This document shows positions 34,228-45,817 of a stretch of DNA of 64,000 nucleotides, piece by piece. A program made the translations under genes and the position numbers. Each line of letters opens with the position of its first letter. The stretch's first letter is position 1. The notes under the pieces are model-generated. The model was not told the origin of the DNA. It saw only the letters and a list, made by a program, of their open reading frames with translations, and searched no databases. Source of the stretch: Batkoa obscura (Eukaryota > Entomophthoromycota > Entomophthoromycetes > Entomophthorales > Batkoaceae); assembly GCA_030770535.1 (NCBI GenBank), contig JASVEC010000024.1, forward strand, positions 682,001 to 746,000, written 5' to 3'.

Positions 34228-35328
34228 AGTTTGATTGTTGTAGAAAATAAAAAGTAGCAGTTTCCTTTTTATTGCTGTTTATAAAGGATAGATTTTACTT
34301 GGGTGAGCTTAAACTATTAGTGATGTAGAAATTCAATAAGTTCATTGGCAATGATATAAAATTAAGATCATTATGATTGTATGATTATTTAAGAAAATAC
34401 ATTTTATCAAGTTGTCAGTAAAGTCTGTTTCATAGTTTTTAATCTGTTTTAATGTATAATTAATTGCTAGTTCAAATCATAAAAGTTATGAATAATAAAT
34501 TTAGCTTAAATAATTTCACTAATATTAATATTAGTACTAATAAATTAAGATTTTAAAATTAGACTCAAATACTGTTTTAGGTATTATCTATATTCAATAT
34601 CTATTTTTAATTTTTAATATAGTTAATGTAAATGTTTATTTTCTTGAGTCTAGTATTATCAAATATTACTATATGACATTAAAACAATGATTGTTAAATT
34701 ATAGTCACCAACACAGAATTAAGAACTTTAAAGCCATATGTTAGCTTATTATTTGATAATAAAGATTAGTTATCGTCATCTATTATTATGTAAATTGTAC
34801 TTTTGTATATGTGTAATTTTTACTGAAGCAATATATATATATTGCGTTTTATAGCTTAAACTAAAAGAATTAAATAAACCATTCTTGCTATTTACTATCT
34901 TTAAATTAAATAAGGAAAGTGATATGCTATTCAAGCATTATTTTAATGTTAATTGATTAGACAAAATACCAATAGCTTCCATTGTTAGAGTGATTAATCC
35001 TTCAATAAATCAAAAATACGATATTATATAAAAACGTATTAGGGTAGAAGCAACATTGATATGAGTTAAGTATAATGTAAACGAAGACAGATAAATGTTA
35101 CAATTATAGTTGATGTTAAAAGTAAGCTAATTAGAATATATCAAACTAAAAGGTCATTAATAAATTAATAACCAATAAGCGGAGTCAATTAATTTTAAAA
35201 GCCAATTATATTAAACATATACAGATAGTAATATTTTTACTTGATGATTCAGCCAATCCAATAAAATCAAGTGATTTAAAGCTATAAGGTTAATGCAGTT
35301 GAAAAAAGTTTTTATTGTTTTAAAGAAA
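34228..35328. other. divergent promoter region, tetraspanin / PP4R3
   Basis: About 1.1 kb between two divergently transcribed genes. AT-rich with a short TA run near 34830; nothing else seen. Confidence 0.5.
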
Positions 35329-37608
35329 ATGGAAATTGTCAGAGCATTTTCAACAAGGGTAAAAATATACAGATATCAAGAAAATAATTGGGGTGAATAT
35401 GGTTCGGGTATATGTAGTATTCGAAAATATGATGAAGCAAGTGACAAGCATATGATCGTTGTAGTGGATTCTCAAGATAAAGATTCTACAATTTTAAGTT
35501 TTAAGATCCTCTGCTCTGGACAGTTTAAGAAAGAGCAAGATGGTTTAATAGTATGGCCCTTAGTCCCAGGAAGCTTTCATCTTTGTTTAAGCTTCCAGGG
35601 GGTAAAAATTAGGGATGCTTTTTATGGTTATATACAAGAAGTTGAAAAGCATTTATTAAAAGAATCAACTCCAGAGGGTGAATCAGACCCAGATGCATTA
35701 ATACAACAAGACGAAACAAGGATGTCCTTTGATAATTTAGAACCTACTATGGGAAATATAGGTGAAATTGATGCATTCTTATTAGCCAATAATCAAGGGA
35801 ATTTCGAATATAAAGAAAGAGTGGCTACAAAATTAATTGAACATAAATTTTTAGAGAAACTTAAGGATGTTTATGACATTGCTACGGATCTCGAAGATCT
35901 AAATTGTTTAAATAAGTTATTCAGTATTATAAAATCTTTGTTGCAGTATTATGATCCTAGGATCACTGAAAGTTTTGCTCATGATGATTATATATTAATG
36001 ATTGCTGGTATTATGGAGCATAGTCCAGGGCTTCCACATGTAAAGCAATCATATGTCAATTTTTTGAATGATCCAGCTCGTTTCAAACAGCTTATTAGCT
36101 TACCCGATGAAACTACTGAAAGGATGGTACGTGAATCATTCAGATTAACTTACTTAAAAGAAACTGTTTTAAGTCCTATAATGAATGAGACTGCCAGTAG
36201 CCAATTCACAGGGGTGATTGCAAGGAAGAACAATGAAATATTGAAAAGGATAACTGATAATCATGAGTTTTTGAGTCGCCTCTTTAATACCCTTCGTGAT
36301 CCTGAGGCCCCAATAAATAAAAAACGTCCAATCATTCTTTTTGTTCAACAGCTTTGTACTTTAGGTAGGGTATCTTCTATAGGAAATTTAACTTCTTTGA
36401 TTGGAGTTCTTAATCAAAAAGGATTATTTGCAATACTTCGATTCACAATGAGTGATCCCGATTTGAAAATTCGAGTTATCGGGGCAGAGATTTTAGCCAT
36501 GATGGTGGATAATAACCCTTCGCTTGTACGTTCTACTATCAAACATAAGGTTGGGTCAGATGAGCCTACTTTGTTGGAATTATTGATCAGGTCCATGATA
36601 AAAGAAACTAGTACCAGCGTGATTAGTCAATATTCTGATATCATTCGCTCTCTTTTAATTTATCATTGCCCAGCACCTGCAGTAAGGGCAGCCAGCAATG
36701 GAACCAATACGACTGACCCAAACTTAAGAAAGGATGATGACCTGGATAGCTTTGTAAGGTATTTTTATGACAACTTGATTGATATTTTGATTTCACCATT
36801 AATTGAATTAAATGATAATTTTGCTAAAGAGAGTTCAGGTGTAGTCAAAGTATTACCACGTCATCATGATACTTTAACATTTACTATTTGTGACCTTTTA
36901 AATTCCTTCTTACGCTTTCATTCCGTTAAAATCAAATATTTTGTGATTGGTAGTCATGTGGTCAAATATATAGTGCCACTTTTGAGGGCTAGATCTGGCC
37001 ATGTTAAACTTGCTGCGTTAAGATTTTTTAGAAATTTGATTGGAACAAGGGATGAGTTTTTTTCAAGAACTTTGATACGCCATAAAATAATCGAACATAT
37101 CTTACAAACTTATACCTCCACAGAAAATGCTAATAATATGTTAAATTCAGCGTGTAGGGAATTCTTTCAATTTATTGTAACAGAAAAGATGATTACACTT
37201 TTAAAGTATCTAGCAGTTGATTTGGAAAGTGAGGTTACAAAGTTATCGAGTGTTCAAGTATTTAAAGATATTATATTTTATTATGGAGCTATGGTGAATG
37301 GCACACCATCCACTGCTTCTTTACGTTCCGTTACACCAAAGAGTGAACGGGATGAGCATGAAAAGGAGATGTCGCCATCAGGTAAAAAACAAAAGCTTTG
37401 GGCGACAGAAACATTGGAGAAATCGGAAGAAGAATATTTTAAAGAAGATGATGAGGGTATGGAAATCGGAGAGTCAGATACCACTCAAAGTGAATTATCA
37501 TCCAATCATAAAGTTGAAGAAGTAGATTTGGATTTCCCACTTAAACCATTGGTGGACTATGATGATGAAGAGGATGAAGAGGATGGGTTTTCTAAGTTGC
37601 AGGAATAA
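35329..37608 (+). CDS. protein phosphatase 4 regulatory subunit 3 (SMEK/Psy2 type)
   Basis: An uninterrupted frame of 759 residues from the ATG at 35329, which has the better context (AAAATGG). An upstream in-frame ATG at 35293 would add 12 residues. Residues 1-100 form the PH/RanBD-like domain (VKIYRYQENNWGEYGSG..., IVWPLVPGSFHLCLSFQ). The SMK-1 domain follows (IDAFLLANNQGNFEYKERVA, then ITESFAHDDYILMIAGIMEH), then a long armadillo-like helical region. The last 90 residues are acidic, with a PKSERDEHEKE and KKQKLW segment that could be a nuclear signal. The family targets PP4 to substrates such as DNA-damage and centrosome proteins. Confidence 0.92.
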   Translation: MEIVRAFSTRVKIYRYQENNWGEYGSGICSIRKYDEASDKHMIVVVDSQDKDSTILSFKILCSGQFKKEQDGLIVWPLVPGSFHLCLSFQGVKIRDAFYGYIQEVEKHLLKESTPEGESDPDALIQQDETRMSFDNLEPTMGNIGEIDAFLLANNQGNFEYKERVATKLIEHKFLEKLKDVYDIATDLEDLNCLNKLFSIIKSLLQYYDPRITESFAHDDYILMIAGIMEHSPGLPHVKQSYVNFLNDPARFKQLISLPDETTERMVRESFRLTYLKETVLSPIMNETASSQFTGVIARKNNEILKRITDNHEFLSRLFNTLRDPEAPINKKRPIILFVQQLCTLGRVSSIGNLTSLIGVLNQKGLFAILRFTMSDPDLKIRVIGAEILAMMVDNNPSLVRSTIKHKVGSDEPTLLELLIRSMIKETSTSVISQYSDIIRSLLIYHCPAPAVRAASNGTNTTDPNLRKDDDLDSFVRYFYDNLIDILISPLIELNDNFAKESSGVVKVLPRHHDTLTFTICDLLNSFLRFHSVKIKYFVIGSHVVKYIVPLLRARSGHVKLAALRFFRNLIGTRDEFFSRTLIRHKIIEHILQTYTSTENANNMLNSACREFFQFIVTEKMITLLKYLAVDLESEVTKLSSVQVFKDIIFYYGAMVNGTPSTASLRSVTPKSERDEHEKEMSPSGKKQKLWATETLEKSEEEYFKEDDEGMEIGESDTTQSELSSNHKVEEVDLDFPLKPLVDYDDEEDEEDGFSKLQE

Positions 37609-39560
37609 GTAGGAGTGTATTTTATGCCCTTTCAAATGTGATTATAACAGAAAGTTGGATATTTTTATCTTTCAATAGTATTATAGTAAGCTTGTTAAAT
37701 ATCAAAAAAAATACAAAAACATAATATTTAAGAATGGAGTAAATAAACTTATTATATTTGATTTTTGGATCTTTTTTTATAATTTTTTGATGTATTGTAA
37801 AAAAAACAATAACATTTTATAACTCGTTTGCAATAGTTTGATTATTGACATAAGCTATGAACTGTATGGTTAAGTCTTATTAGGGTGTAGGAAACTATTA
37901 TAGATGTTAGTATTTCTTTTAGAGGTTAACATTTCAATTTTATCAGCTGTGATAAATATGTGGCATGTTTTTTGTGAGGAACTTAAGCAAGGAAATTCGA
38001 AATTTCAAGTTTCATAAGAAGTAAACAAAATGATCGAAGCGGAAAAAAACACCAGCATTAAAAGCTCAGTTGGTCAGTTTTAAGAATAAGAATATTTTAA
38101 TAAAGTTGCTTTAACAAAGTAACAATATTCCCAATGACTTTTGATCCTATTACAGGTGGCTAGATAAGATAAACGCTATCTTGTCTCTACTCTTTAGAAG
38201 ACGTTTATTTAATATTAAGAGATTAGACATAAATCAAATGACATAGAAAGCCTCAAATATGGTATAGTCATTGATAGCTTAAATAAAGAGCATTTTAAAA
38301 AATTGAAATTATATAAAATAATCTTAATTACTTAATATCTGTAAAGAGAAATAATAATAAATTATTGAAAGATATGAGTTAAAGAGCGAGAATTTAATAT
38401 AGTATGAAAGAATAGATATTGAAGTAATGATCAATAAAAACCACCAAGAAATCCTGTTTAGAAAAAATAATAGATAGTGGGAAACTTTTATGACTAATCT
38501 AAATACCGATAACTAAATTAAGTACATTCAAATTGAAACATAATCAACTAAAATGTATATACTTATTTAAAGGGCTAGTAGTAAAAAAGGAAAAATAATA
38601 ATTAGCTACAAATCTCGTCATTTAGTTCGTATCTATAATATTATAATGAAGAACTATTGAATAGTGATTAATAAAGCCATTGAAATCTCGGGTTTGAAGT
38701 TCATAGTTTACTTTTGTTATAGAAACAAAAATTGAGTAGTTCAACCTCTAATGACATAGCTTATAGATATACATATAGACTTCTAAATAATAATAGAAGT
38801 GTTTATTTTATAGATTGTTATTCTATTTTTATTATAGATATAAATGAAATTCAAAGTTATCATTAAAAGTTAAAATTAGGTAACTGTGGATTGATTAAAT
38901 AGGATGCTATCTGGGATCATACAATGGGCTCAAGGTTTATGATAAGTTTAAATTAGTTATAGCTATAATAAATCATGAAAAACACTAAAACTAGATATAC
39001 ATAAATGTCCAAGTATAACAAATTAAGCTTTGGATCTTTCTAAGATTTTTAAGATTTTATATTTCATTTTAAAAGCCTTCTACTTAATTAAAAATAAAAA
39101 TACTAAAAAATAATATGCGATAGCCTAATATTTTAAATACATAATAATTTGAAAATTGTATTTTTAATAATACATTACTTTTTTACCAAATAGAATAAAA
39201 CTCAAAATGTTAATTTTTTACTAATGAAACTTATATAACAAAATTCTATATTCTCAAACTATAAAATTTTCAAAATAATCTTTATTAACACTTACATAGA
39301 GATCTTTTATTAAAATAGTTATAACACAAATCAACAAGTTTATTTGATACTTTGTTCACTAGATATCTGTATTTGTTAAAATAGCTTTTAAAGTTTTCTC
39401 AAAATCTATATTTTTATAAATCCATTTATACAATCCATGAGAATAAATATTAAAATATAATAAAAACAATTATATAAAATTGATGTGATATACAAAACTC
39501 CTTTTACCTACTATAATGTTTTATTTTGCTAGTAAATTATTTATGTAAAGGCTTAATATT

Positions 39561-39602
39561 AAAATAGTTTTAATAGTTTTAATAGTTTTGATAGTTTTAA
39601 AT
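39561..39602. repeat. short tandem repeat (TAGTTTTAA)n
   Basis: Four to five nine-base units of TAGTTTTAA or TAGTTTTGA. Confidence 0.7.
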
Positions 39603-39750
39603 TTTTTGCCAGTCATCAATTTCACTCTAATGATGATTTGATTGAAGTTTTTCTATACAATATTTAATAATTTAATAATAAGCTACTATACAAGATATCA
39701 ATTCAATAGCCACCTCCATTAAGACAATAAATCAGAAACTTTTAGAATTC

Positions 39751-39848
39751 CATATGGAGGTGTTTTTTTATTTCCTCGCCTTTTCCATTTTTAAAGCGCT
39801 ATTTAAGTAGAAAAGTTGCTAGTAAAATTCTTGGACAAAAAAATACTT
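39751..39848 (-). repeat. MITE copy 17
   Basis: Left end CATATGGAGGTG; the right end has decayed. Core AAAGCGCTATTTAAG. Confidence 0.75.
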
Positions 39849-40190
39849 TTACCTATCAAAAGATCAGAAGTAAAAAGAGATAATAATAATGACTAGAAGT
39901 ATTAAGTTAAAAGATGAGAATTTGAGTTAGGATATGAAAAAGATGTGAAGTAATAAACACTAAAGCCCTTTAAACATCAGGATTGGATTCAGTATTTTAT
40001 ATTTATGGAAGTAAAGTTAAATAATCAAACCCTTAATAGTATAGTCATTAGTTTATAAATGAAAATTTTATAGTGATGTGTAATCAACTAGAGCATTTTT
40101 AGTTATCAAAAGATCGATAGTAAAAAGAGGTAAAAAGAATCAGAAATATGGGCTAAATGATGAGGACTTAGAATAGCATTTGTTAAAACT

Positions 40191-40295
40191 ACTTGGGAAT
40201 ATATTTTTTTGTTTAAGAGTCTTACTAACAATCTTTATACTCCAAACAATGCTTAAAAAATGGAATAAGTGACAAAATCAAAAAAAATCATCCTT
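40191..40295 (+). repeat. MITE copy 18 (old)
   Basis: Recognised by TTTGTTTAAGAGTCTTACTA and AATGGAATAAGTGAC. Both terminal repeats are worn. Confidence 0.6.
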
Positions 40296-40872
40296 TAAAC
40301 TTTAGAATTTAAGTTTGTAGTTTATATTTATGAAAGTGAGGACCAAATGGTCCAGCCTCTAATAATACAGCTACCAGTTTAATACCAAAGTTCCAAAATA
40401 GTATAGAAACTAAATACTAATTAAAGATTATTAAATTCAACTTAAACCTCGGAAATGAAGTTCACAGTTTGTTCCAACTATAGAAACAAACTCTAAAGAA
40501 CCAAACTTCTTAGTGAAATAACTTCCAAATTAACATTAATCTTTAAATAGTAAGGAAGCGAGGATTTAAAATAATATATAAAAGAGCTATTGAATAGCGA
40601 TCACTAAATCCTTTTAATTTCCGGGACTAAAATTCGGAGCTCACATTTGTTTTAGAGATAAAGATAAAACGATTGATCTCTTATTAATATGATTGTTAGT
40701 ATTATCAAGATATTAATAACAATGTAAATATGAGTTGTAAGAGAGAAGTCCTTAAAACCATTTTAATTATGGCTTTAAAAATCAGAGTTTGCATCTATCA
40801 ATGTGAAAATTGAAGGACTTTAATCTCTAGTAGTATAATTATTAGTCTATAGATTTTGAAATTTCAAAATGA

Positions 40873-40978
40873 TATATGGGGGTTTGTTTTGATTTTATTA
40901 CTTTTCCATTTTTTAAGCGCTATTTGAGCGGAAAAATTGGTAGTAAAATTCTTAAACACAAAAATACATCCCCATATA
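40873..40978 (-). repeat. MITE copy 19
   Basis: Clean ends ATATGGGGG and ATCCCCATAT; core AAGCGCTATTTGAGCGG. It interrupts the local repeat family. Confidence 0.92.
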
Positions 40979-41827
40979 TTCAACTAAACATCTTTTATCT
41001 CGCTTTTTAACTTAGATACACGATAGTTTATTATCGCCTTTTTTATAAATTTTTAAATAGTCAAAAATATTTAAGAAAAGGAACCAAATATGAATTATTA
41101 GAATCCTTTAAATTCTGGGATTAAGATCCAGAGTTTACATTAGTTATAGAAACAAACACTGAATATCCAAACATTTTAAAAGTATACTTACTAGTTTAAA
41201 GTTAAATTCCAAAATCAATATAAACGAAAGTTATCGAACAACAATTGCTAAAACCATAGAAACTCGGATCTGATACCAGAAGTTAGAATTGTATAAAAAC
41301 TTAAGTCAGGTGATCGAATCTTTGTTAGTTAGCTATTATATTAACTTTGGTGTTTTTAAATAGTAATCAAAAAACTATTAACAAATAATAGTTAGACTAA
41401 TACTAATTCTAGATAAAAATTAAAAAACTGAAATAATCAAAATTAACGTGTAAAATTAATACAACTTATAACATTTAGCATTCCAGTTTTTCTTACCAGA
41501 TAAAAAACTGATTTATATGTAATGCAAATAAATTTCAAGACCTTGCTAGTTAAATGCAAACTTTAACAATGACAAGTACGTTTATATACTTGATCAAAGG
41601 GGTTAGGAAGGTTTTGTTGATATTTGTTAAAAGCTGATTCTATGTTTTTCTATAAGTATTTAATTATGTACATAAACTTAAGATAATATATCATTTTAAG
41701 TAAAGCTTCAATTTTATTAAATGTAATACGAAAATCATTATATAATTTATTTATGTTAAGTTGAAATAGAAAAAAAGATTGATTAAAGAATAGTATCATC
41801 AATTTTAATAATAAAAAATGTATATGA

Positions 41828-41898
41828 TGCGTACACTGGGAATCGAACCCAGGCCACTTCTTTGGAAGAGAAGTATTCTACCTCTATACTATGTACGC
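41828..41898 (-). tRNA. tRNA-Gly (anticodon TCC)
   Basis: On the minus strand: acceptor GCGTACA/TGTACGC with seven perfect pairs, anticodon stem CTTCT/AGAAG with loop CTTCCAA, T-arm TGGG-TTCGATT-CCCA, discriminator A. It reads GGA. No intron. A T-run follows on the minus strand. Confidence 0.96.
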
Positions 41899-42010
41899 TC
41901 TTCTTACCATTCATAATTGTTAAAATAATTTTAAACCTTTAAAAAATTTTGTGCACTTTAGAGTTGAAAATAGTGTTTTTTAAAATAAAAAATCAAGGGC
42001 TAAATTTTTG

Positions 42011-42116
42011 ATATGGGAGTATTTTTTTGACTTCATTATTTTTTCCATTTTTTAAGCACTATTTAAGCGGAAAATTTGTTAGTAAAATCCTTAAACACAA
42101 AAATACATCCCTATAT
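42011..42116 (-). repeat. MITE copy 20
   Basis: Ends ATATGGGAG and ATCCCTATAT; core AAGCACTATTTAAGCGG. It lies about 110 bp from tRNA-Gly. Confidence 0.88.
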
Positions 42117-43729
42117 AGCGTAATTATAGTATTGAATCAGTTTGATTATTTTATATTCAATATTAAATAACCGGGTTGATTTTAGATGTTAAATGGCTAT
42201 TTATATAGGTTATAAATTGATATATAAGCTGATGATACTAAAAGCTATCAGCTAATAACCACTAAACCCATTTTAACTTCAGGATTGATACTCAAGTTTA
42301 GACTTTATAGAAATAAAAATCAAAAGATTAAATCTTATTAATACAGCTATTAGTCTAATTTTATAGTGACAAAGAATAAAGAAAAGCTACGTAACAACAG
42401 TTTTCATAAATTGGGATTGAAATCAGTAGTTTACACTTATGAAAGTAAAAGTTGAATAGACTATAACCTTCATTAATATGACTATTAGATTAATATTAGT
42501 CTTCTAAATAGTAATCAAAGTGATTGACTATAAATAAATATTGGAATAAATATTGAAATAATATCAACTTTATTTCTATTTATAATTGATAATAAGTTAA
42601 AATTAGAATATTAAAAGCTTTGATTAAAACTGGGATTTATGTTAAGCTATTGTATATAGAAATGATAAAATGATTTAATAATTATTCAAACTTCACAATG
42701 AAAATAAGAGAACTTTTTTTCATAGGCCTTTTTTATTAGTTTGGTAAAATATTATCATTATTTTTATAATATAATTAGCTTGTTTTATCAGCCTTTATTT
42801 GAATTTTAGAGATTTCAAGTAATGGTGAGCTCACTAATTCTATAAAATTGGGCTAAATTTAAGAAAATGTGTTTAGTTTTACACTTAATCAGAATAAAAA
42901 GTTGTCATTAGTGAGTTAATTTAATTATTACAAAAAATAAGATTATGATAGAGATAGGTTAAGTATTTTTTAATACTTATTTGAAATTCCAATTGAATAA
43001 AGTGGATTCATGAACTTCACTAAAAGTATAACATTGTATACTATAGTTTAAATTTATATTAAAATTGTTGCCTAATGAATGTTATTATTTTATTTCATCT
43101 GGATACTCGTAATAAAAAATTAAGTGAGTATTCTAACATGTTAGCTTCTATTATTAAATATCACTTGCTTAGTTAATATTCGTAATCGAAGCCATTATTT
43201 TTAATAAAATTGTGTTAGATTTCATGTGATATATGGCTTTAAAATATGAGATTATTTCTTAAATAGTAAACAATTATTGAATTTATTTATTTATTCGAGA
43301 TAAGACTAGTAATGAGAGGGGTTTTTTATTAACAGTATAATATTATGATTTATTAACTAATTGATATTCAATTTTGATAATATTGATAAATAATTTAGTC
43401 AAAAAAATAAATTGTTCTAAAAATAACTCAGCAGTTTAACCCTTGCCACTAATCTTACCAACCAAAAAAAGAACTCAATTTTCCGTTTAACAAATAAAGT
43501 CTTTTACTTTTATTGGTTAAAATCTTTACTTATTTCCCCATCCACTTCAAATAGGCTAATAAGTTTTTGCAAAGACTGAAATTAATCTCCGAGTAAATCT
43601 ATAGTTGAAACCACACTTAATAAAAATCAAATCAATTAGTTGATCAATTAATTTTTTAAAATTTTAATCAATTTTAACTTAACAACTGAAAAAGATAATA
43701 ACTTATCCATCATAATAGTAACAATAATA

Positions 43730-44839
43730 ATGGAACTTAGTACCTCACATCGTTCACCCTCCCATTTAAACCGACCAGTTATCTCGTCCCCACTCCTTCC
43801 TGATGTTGAATTAGCCCGTTCGAACACCGTCAATTACTCCCCTAAGCCAACCTCCCATACTGTGATCCGACGACCACGAGCCAATGTTCGTCGTTCACAA
43901 ACAATAAGTCAAGTTTTTGATTTATCCCCATTAGATAATCTATCTAGTTCACCAATGGCTACTGCTATCTTTGCTAATAATGAAAAACCATTGGCAACAA
44001 AAACATTTTTAAATCGACATCTTAAAAATAAGACTTCACAATCTTCATTGAGTTTAAGTAGAAGTCCTTCTATTAGAGAAGGAAAAGAGGGAAGTAAGGA
44101 AGAAAATGGTGGATTAAAGGTGGAAATTGCTTTTTTGGATATGCATGCTTCTCTTCAAGCAGAATATTGTTTTGAAAGAACTAAGGTAAGATTTTATTTT
44201 AAGAAAAGTAATAATTTAGATTAATTGAATTTTCTTTAGCCTTTGGTACATAACGGACGATACTTATTAAAAAGAGGATTATTAAAATTAAAGAAAAAAG
44301 AGGATTTTCCATTAGTTTATGTAAGTTTAAAATATGTCCCTGAAAATGAATAATGGGTATTAATAAGCTATTTTTTTATAATCTTTTAGATCTTTTTATT
44401 CAGTGATTGTTTAGTTTATGGTACTTCGCCTGATGGCCAACCACAAGGTTTAACAGAACAAAAGATATTTAATTTTATGGATTTAAAATTAGATTCTAAT
44501 TTAGGTAACTATACGATATTTTCATTTAATCAATATTGATATTAATAAGCTCAATTGATAGTTGAAGGCAACACTTTCAGTCTCACACATCACGATGAAA
44601 TTTTAACTTTTGAAGCAACAGATAGGGAAGAATGTGAACGATGGGTTATGGTAATTCAAAGCGGTATTACATTTCATTGTACCTTAAGTCAAAGAAAAGC
44701 AAAAGAAGTATCTATCAGTACAGCTCACTCAAGGAAAAATTCAATATCTAGTTTAAATTCGGTACTTAATGGGGATAAATTATCAAGAAGAAGTTCGTTT
44801 TATAATTCATTAAAAGAATTGGTGGGTACTTTTATTTAA
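43730..44839 (+). CDS. PH-domain protein
   Basis: Four exons, 43730-44185, 44240-44320, 44390-44504 and 44550-44839, give 313 residues. The first 130 residues are Ser/Pro/Arg-rich and probably disordered, with many basic-Ser motifs that kinases could use. A pleckstrin homology domain covers about residues 145-265: it starts LVHNGRYLLKRGLLKLKK, continues FLFSDCLVYG, and ends with the invariant Trp in ECERWVMVIQSG. PH domains bind phosphoinositides or proteins at membranes. The layout resembles signalling adaptors, and the PH core resembles those of RhoGEF/FGD proteins, but no GEF domain is present. Function is otherwise unknown. Confidence 0.8.
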
Positions 44840-45616
44840 ATAAAGACAAACAAAATGAAGTGGAAAGTAGAGGATAAGAAACAAAGAATTGAAAGAAGAT
44901 AAAGTGACAAAGGGATGGAAATTCAAGAAAGATAACAAGAAGAGGGCATATACATATTGTAACTAATATTTTTTTATTGTGTAATTTTGTTTTTTAATCA
45001 ATTAATATCAAGTTTTTAATGATTATTATCGTATTTTTATTTTTGTAATAAAAGAGTTATTTTAAAAAAATTAATCGTATTTTGGTGTATTCCATACTTT
45101 TTTTGATTATACAGAAAAGAACAAGTTTGATTTATTAAGATGTAAAAAGTTCAAGAAAAGTAAATTGAGATAAAAATGAAGTTCAAAGTAATTAAATAAG
45201 TCAAGTTACTTTACTAACTGGTTTCCAGTCCAGTATTTGGAGTTGGAATAGCTATCTAGAGTTTGGTTTAATGCACATACAAGTAGTTGAATTCTTTAAC
45301 TAAAAGTTCTTCTCATTCAATTATTATAACAAATGAGTAAAGAGGGAAGCGTTCGATGAATTATGTGTGTTATATATAAAGGCGAATTATAATAAACAAC
45401 TTTAATTTCAAAAAAGTAGTATATAGGCATGTTTTTTTGACGATTACTTTTTCCATTTTTTGAGCACTATTTGAGTGGAAAAATTGTTAGTAAAATTCTT
45501 AAACACAAAAATACATCTCCATATTATTTGTTAATTGAAAGGTTAATTCAAATATTAAAATTGCAATAAATTAAGGAATGTACTTAAATAAATATTATTA
45601 ATTAAACTTTTTATTT
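44840..45616. other. convergent intergenic region with one MITE
   Basis: 3' flanks of the PH-domain gene and the CENP-P-like gene; one MITE at 45420-45524, otherwise no feature seen. Confidence 0.5.
45420..45524 (-). repeat. MITE copy 21
   Basis: Ends ATATAGGCATG and ATCTCCATAT; core GAGCACTATTTGAGTGG. Confidence 0.85.
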
Positions 45617-45761
45617 TTATTTTGAATCTTCAAACAAGGTTGATAATGTAATATGAATAGCATTTTCAACTCCTTTTAATTCACATAAAGTTTGAAATTG
45701 AGATGTTAATTTAAGTAATAGATTAGTTTTAGATGAGATATTAATAAGATCTAAAATAGGT

Positions 45762-45817
<56 letters not shown>

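Larger units (their letters stand above)
38228..42700 (+). repeat. degenerate local repeat family, about 13 units
   Basis: A two-part motif recurs in the same orientation. Part a resembles GGGATTGAAGTTCAGAGTTT plus ACATTTGTTATAGAAACAAA. Part b, some 40-50 nt on, resembles AACCTCTTAATAGTATAGCT plus ATTAGTTTA. Part a is seen near 38688, 39978, 40298, 40446, 40621, 40771, 41115, 41259, 42280, 42411 and 42619. Part b follows most of them, and also stands alone near 38228. Between units GCTATTGAATAGCGATCACT or similar is often found. Spacing varies from about 130 to 350 nt, interrupted by MITEs and the tRNA. Units are strongly diverged from one another. Confidence 0.6.
37609..43729. other. gene desert with eroded repeats and a tRNA
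   Basis: Six kilobases without a protein gene. Contents: a degenerate repeat family (38.2-42.7 kb), four MITEs, tRNA-Gly, and AT-rich unique sequence at both edges. Confidence 0.6.

Noticed and set aside
38228-42700. The desert repeats as a centromere
   Set aside because: The units are eroded and irregular and there is no chromatin evidence; kept only as a repeat family.
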